This document shows, piece by piece, positions 62,973 through 64,000 of a DNA stretch of 64,000 nt. The position numbers and the translations under genes were made by a program. The stretch's first letter is position 1; each line of letters starts with the position of its first letter. Origin of the DNA: Treponema sp. OMZ 838. Lineage in GTDB: Bacteria; Spirochaetota; Spirochaetia; Treponematales; Treponemataceae. The notes beneath the pieces are model-generated. The model was given only the letters and a program-made list of their open reading frames with translations. It was not told where the DNA came from and searched no databases. Where the stretch lies: positions 1,736,001 to 1,800,000 of the forward strand of contig NZ_CP009227.1 in NCBI RefSeq assembly GCF_000775995.1, read 5' to 3'.

Positions 62973-64000
62973 ATGGCTGTTAGTGTAAGACTCCCGGATA
63001 TTTTGCGCACTTATGCTTTGCGTTTTAATAGTCCATTTGTGGGGATTAGCGAATTAACCGATTATTTACGAAAGTATGCTCAAAGAAATATAGCTGAAAA
63101 GCCGGATCTTGCTTCTTTCATTGATATATCGGAAACAAGATTGGTAACGGAACTGGAAGCTCTTGAATCGGAAGGAAAAGTAGAGCTTATTGACGATAAA
63201 CGGAAGGGTAAAGTTGTCTTTGTTCCGTTCTATTTCCTCGATAAGGTAACCCGTCAATACGAGACGATTCGGGAAAAGCCGGAATTGCCTTTTCCGCTTG
63301 CCAGCGCGATACCGCAGAATTTTTCCAAACGGTTTCTTCGTTATATCAGGATTAATACCGATTTTACCGAACTGCAGCCGGAAGCTGAAAACAATACCTT
63401 TCTGTATCAACTTATGTTTCCGGATGACACACCTCCGCTTATCTTCCCGGGGAATTTTTCTACCGATCAGATGCTTGATCTTGCGATTGCAAAATTACGC
63501 TTCTTTTTTCAGAAGGATGAATTACGGGATTTTATTCAAAAGAAGTTGATAACAGCAAACCCCGGAAAAGAATATTCCATTAGAAAGTTTATTCTTACGA
63601 TTCAAGCCCATTCTTCCGAAGCCATGTATACGTTGAAAAAATCAGGCGATGTATATTTGTATTGGAGCTATCTTTGCTCGGTTGTAAAACAGGAATTTTC
63701 GAAGAAAACCGAAAAAATGAGCGATGAAATCACCATTTTGCAGGCTATCTTTATTATTGAATACCTGAATAACTATTACCGGAATAAGACGCAGCAGTCG
63801 CTTCAACGGGAAACTGCACTAAAGAATCTTGATTTGGCACTTCAAAAGCCTCCATATTATTTTAATAAGGCTGCCATTGTTAATTTTAAAGATTCCCGCG
63901 GGGTACCGCTGCTCGGGCAATATAGTCAAGAGGATCTTGAAGAATATATACAGGAAAAAACTGCTGCTGACGGCGATACTAATTTACCCGACCTTCTTAG
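62973..64000 (+). CDS. Hypothetical protein, C-terminus outside window
   Basis: An open frame of 342 codons to the right edge, from the ATG at 62973 (MAVSVRLPDILRTYALRFN). The same frame is open upstream to 62880 and reads like protein (LPVYGYPQTLSFPLVQLEK), so the true start may be a non-ATG codon near 62895; no ribosome-binding site is clear for either. The text is soluble and mixed alpha/beta. No family is recognised. Confidence 0.6.
   Translation, partial: MAVSVRLPDILRTYALRFNSPFVGISELTDYLRKYAQRNIAEKPDLASFIDISETRLVTELEALESEGKVELIDDKRKGKVVFVPFYFLDKVTRQYETIREKPELPFPLASAIPQNFSKRFLRYIRINTDFTELQPEAENNTFLYQLMFPDDTPPLIFPGNFSTDQMLDLAIAKLRFFFQKDELRDFIQKKLITANPGKEYSIRKFILTIQAHSSEAMYTLKKSGDVYLYWSYLCSVVKQEFSKKTEKMSDEITILQAIFIIEYLNNYYRNKTQQSLQRETALKNLDLALQKPPYYFNKAAIVNFKDSRGVPLLGQYSQEDLEEYIQEKTAADGDTNLPDLL

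Overview
This window looks like the chromosome of an oral treponeme, probably of the Treponema vincentii / T. medium / T. denticola group. The inference rests on an arginine deiminase pathway (arcA, argF, arcC and a YfcC-type carrier), a murE with a DEDPRGEDP substrate motif, a tig-clpP-clpX operon, lipoproteins and SH3-domain proteins of spirochaete type, moderate GC, and an integron of the 'inverted' Treponema architecture. No 16S gene is present, so the species is not proven.

Region 1 (1-18.2 kb, all minus strand) is part of a tailed prophage. Reading right to left it holds an early/recombination block (VRR-NUC nuclease, Gp157-like protein, SSB, Rad52-like annealing protein, an HNH-like protein), a replication block (DnaD-like replisome organiser, DnaC-like loader, a DNA methyltransferase), small Zn-ribbon and ASCH proteins, a ParB-methyltransferase fusion, then packaging and head genes (terminases, portal, minor capsid protein fused to a putative ADP-ribosyltransferase) and the start of a tail fibre. 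No integrase, repressor, major capsid or lysis gene lies inside the window. The phage borders a structured 450-bp region and a tRNA-Lys/Leu/Gly cluster.

Region 2 (18.6-48.8 kb) is ordinary chromosome: tig-clpP-clpX, a DoxX-like membrane protein, murE, GH114 and GH20 glycosidases, a CPBP protease, a lipase-like hydrolase, lepA, argS, a DUF58/BatD-like pair, the arginine deiminase genes with separate promoters, a lipoprotein, murD, apt, asnS, recO, and a divergent SnoaL-like/HxlR pair. A small family of hairpins with the core TTTTAGAGGTTC recurs between genes.

Region 3 (48.8-57.5 kb, AT-rich, all genes on the minus strand) is the most interesting part. I read it as a relict integron: a roughly 25-codon scar of the IntI-specific part of an integron integrase, a sigma70-like promoter pointing into the array, an attI-type GTTAGAT core, then six gene cassettes. 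Five attC sites are recognisable. In four of the five complete cassettes the outer attC core is complementary, exactly or with one mismatch, to the first bases of the cassette. The cassettes carry a repeat lipoprotein, a SIR2-like protein (possible phage defence), a four-gene DpnII-type restriction-modification system, two small overlapping genes (one frameshifted), an SH3 protein, and a frameshifted hypothetical gene. An SOS-box-like palindrome sits upstream of the SAP-domain gene next to the integrase scar.

Region 4 (57.5-64 kb) has a glycerol operon (glpK, a GlpA-type dehydrogenase, an FAD oxidoreductase) whose promoter suggests a nearly leaderless mRNA, an O-methyltransferase-like gene, and a gene running off the right edge.
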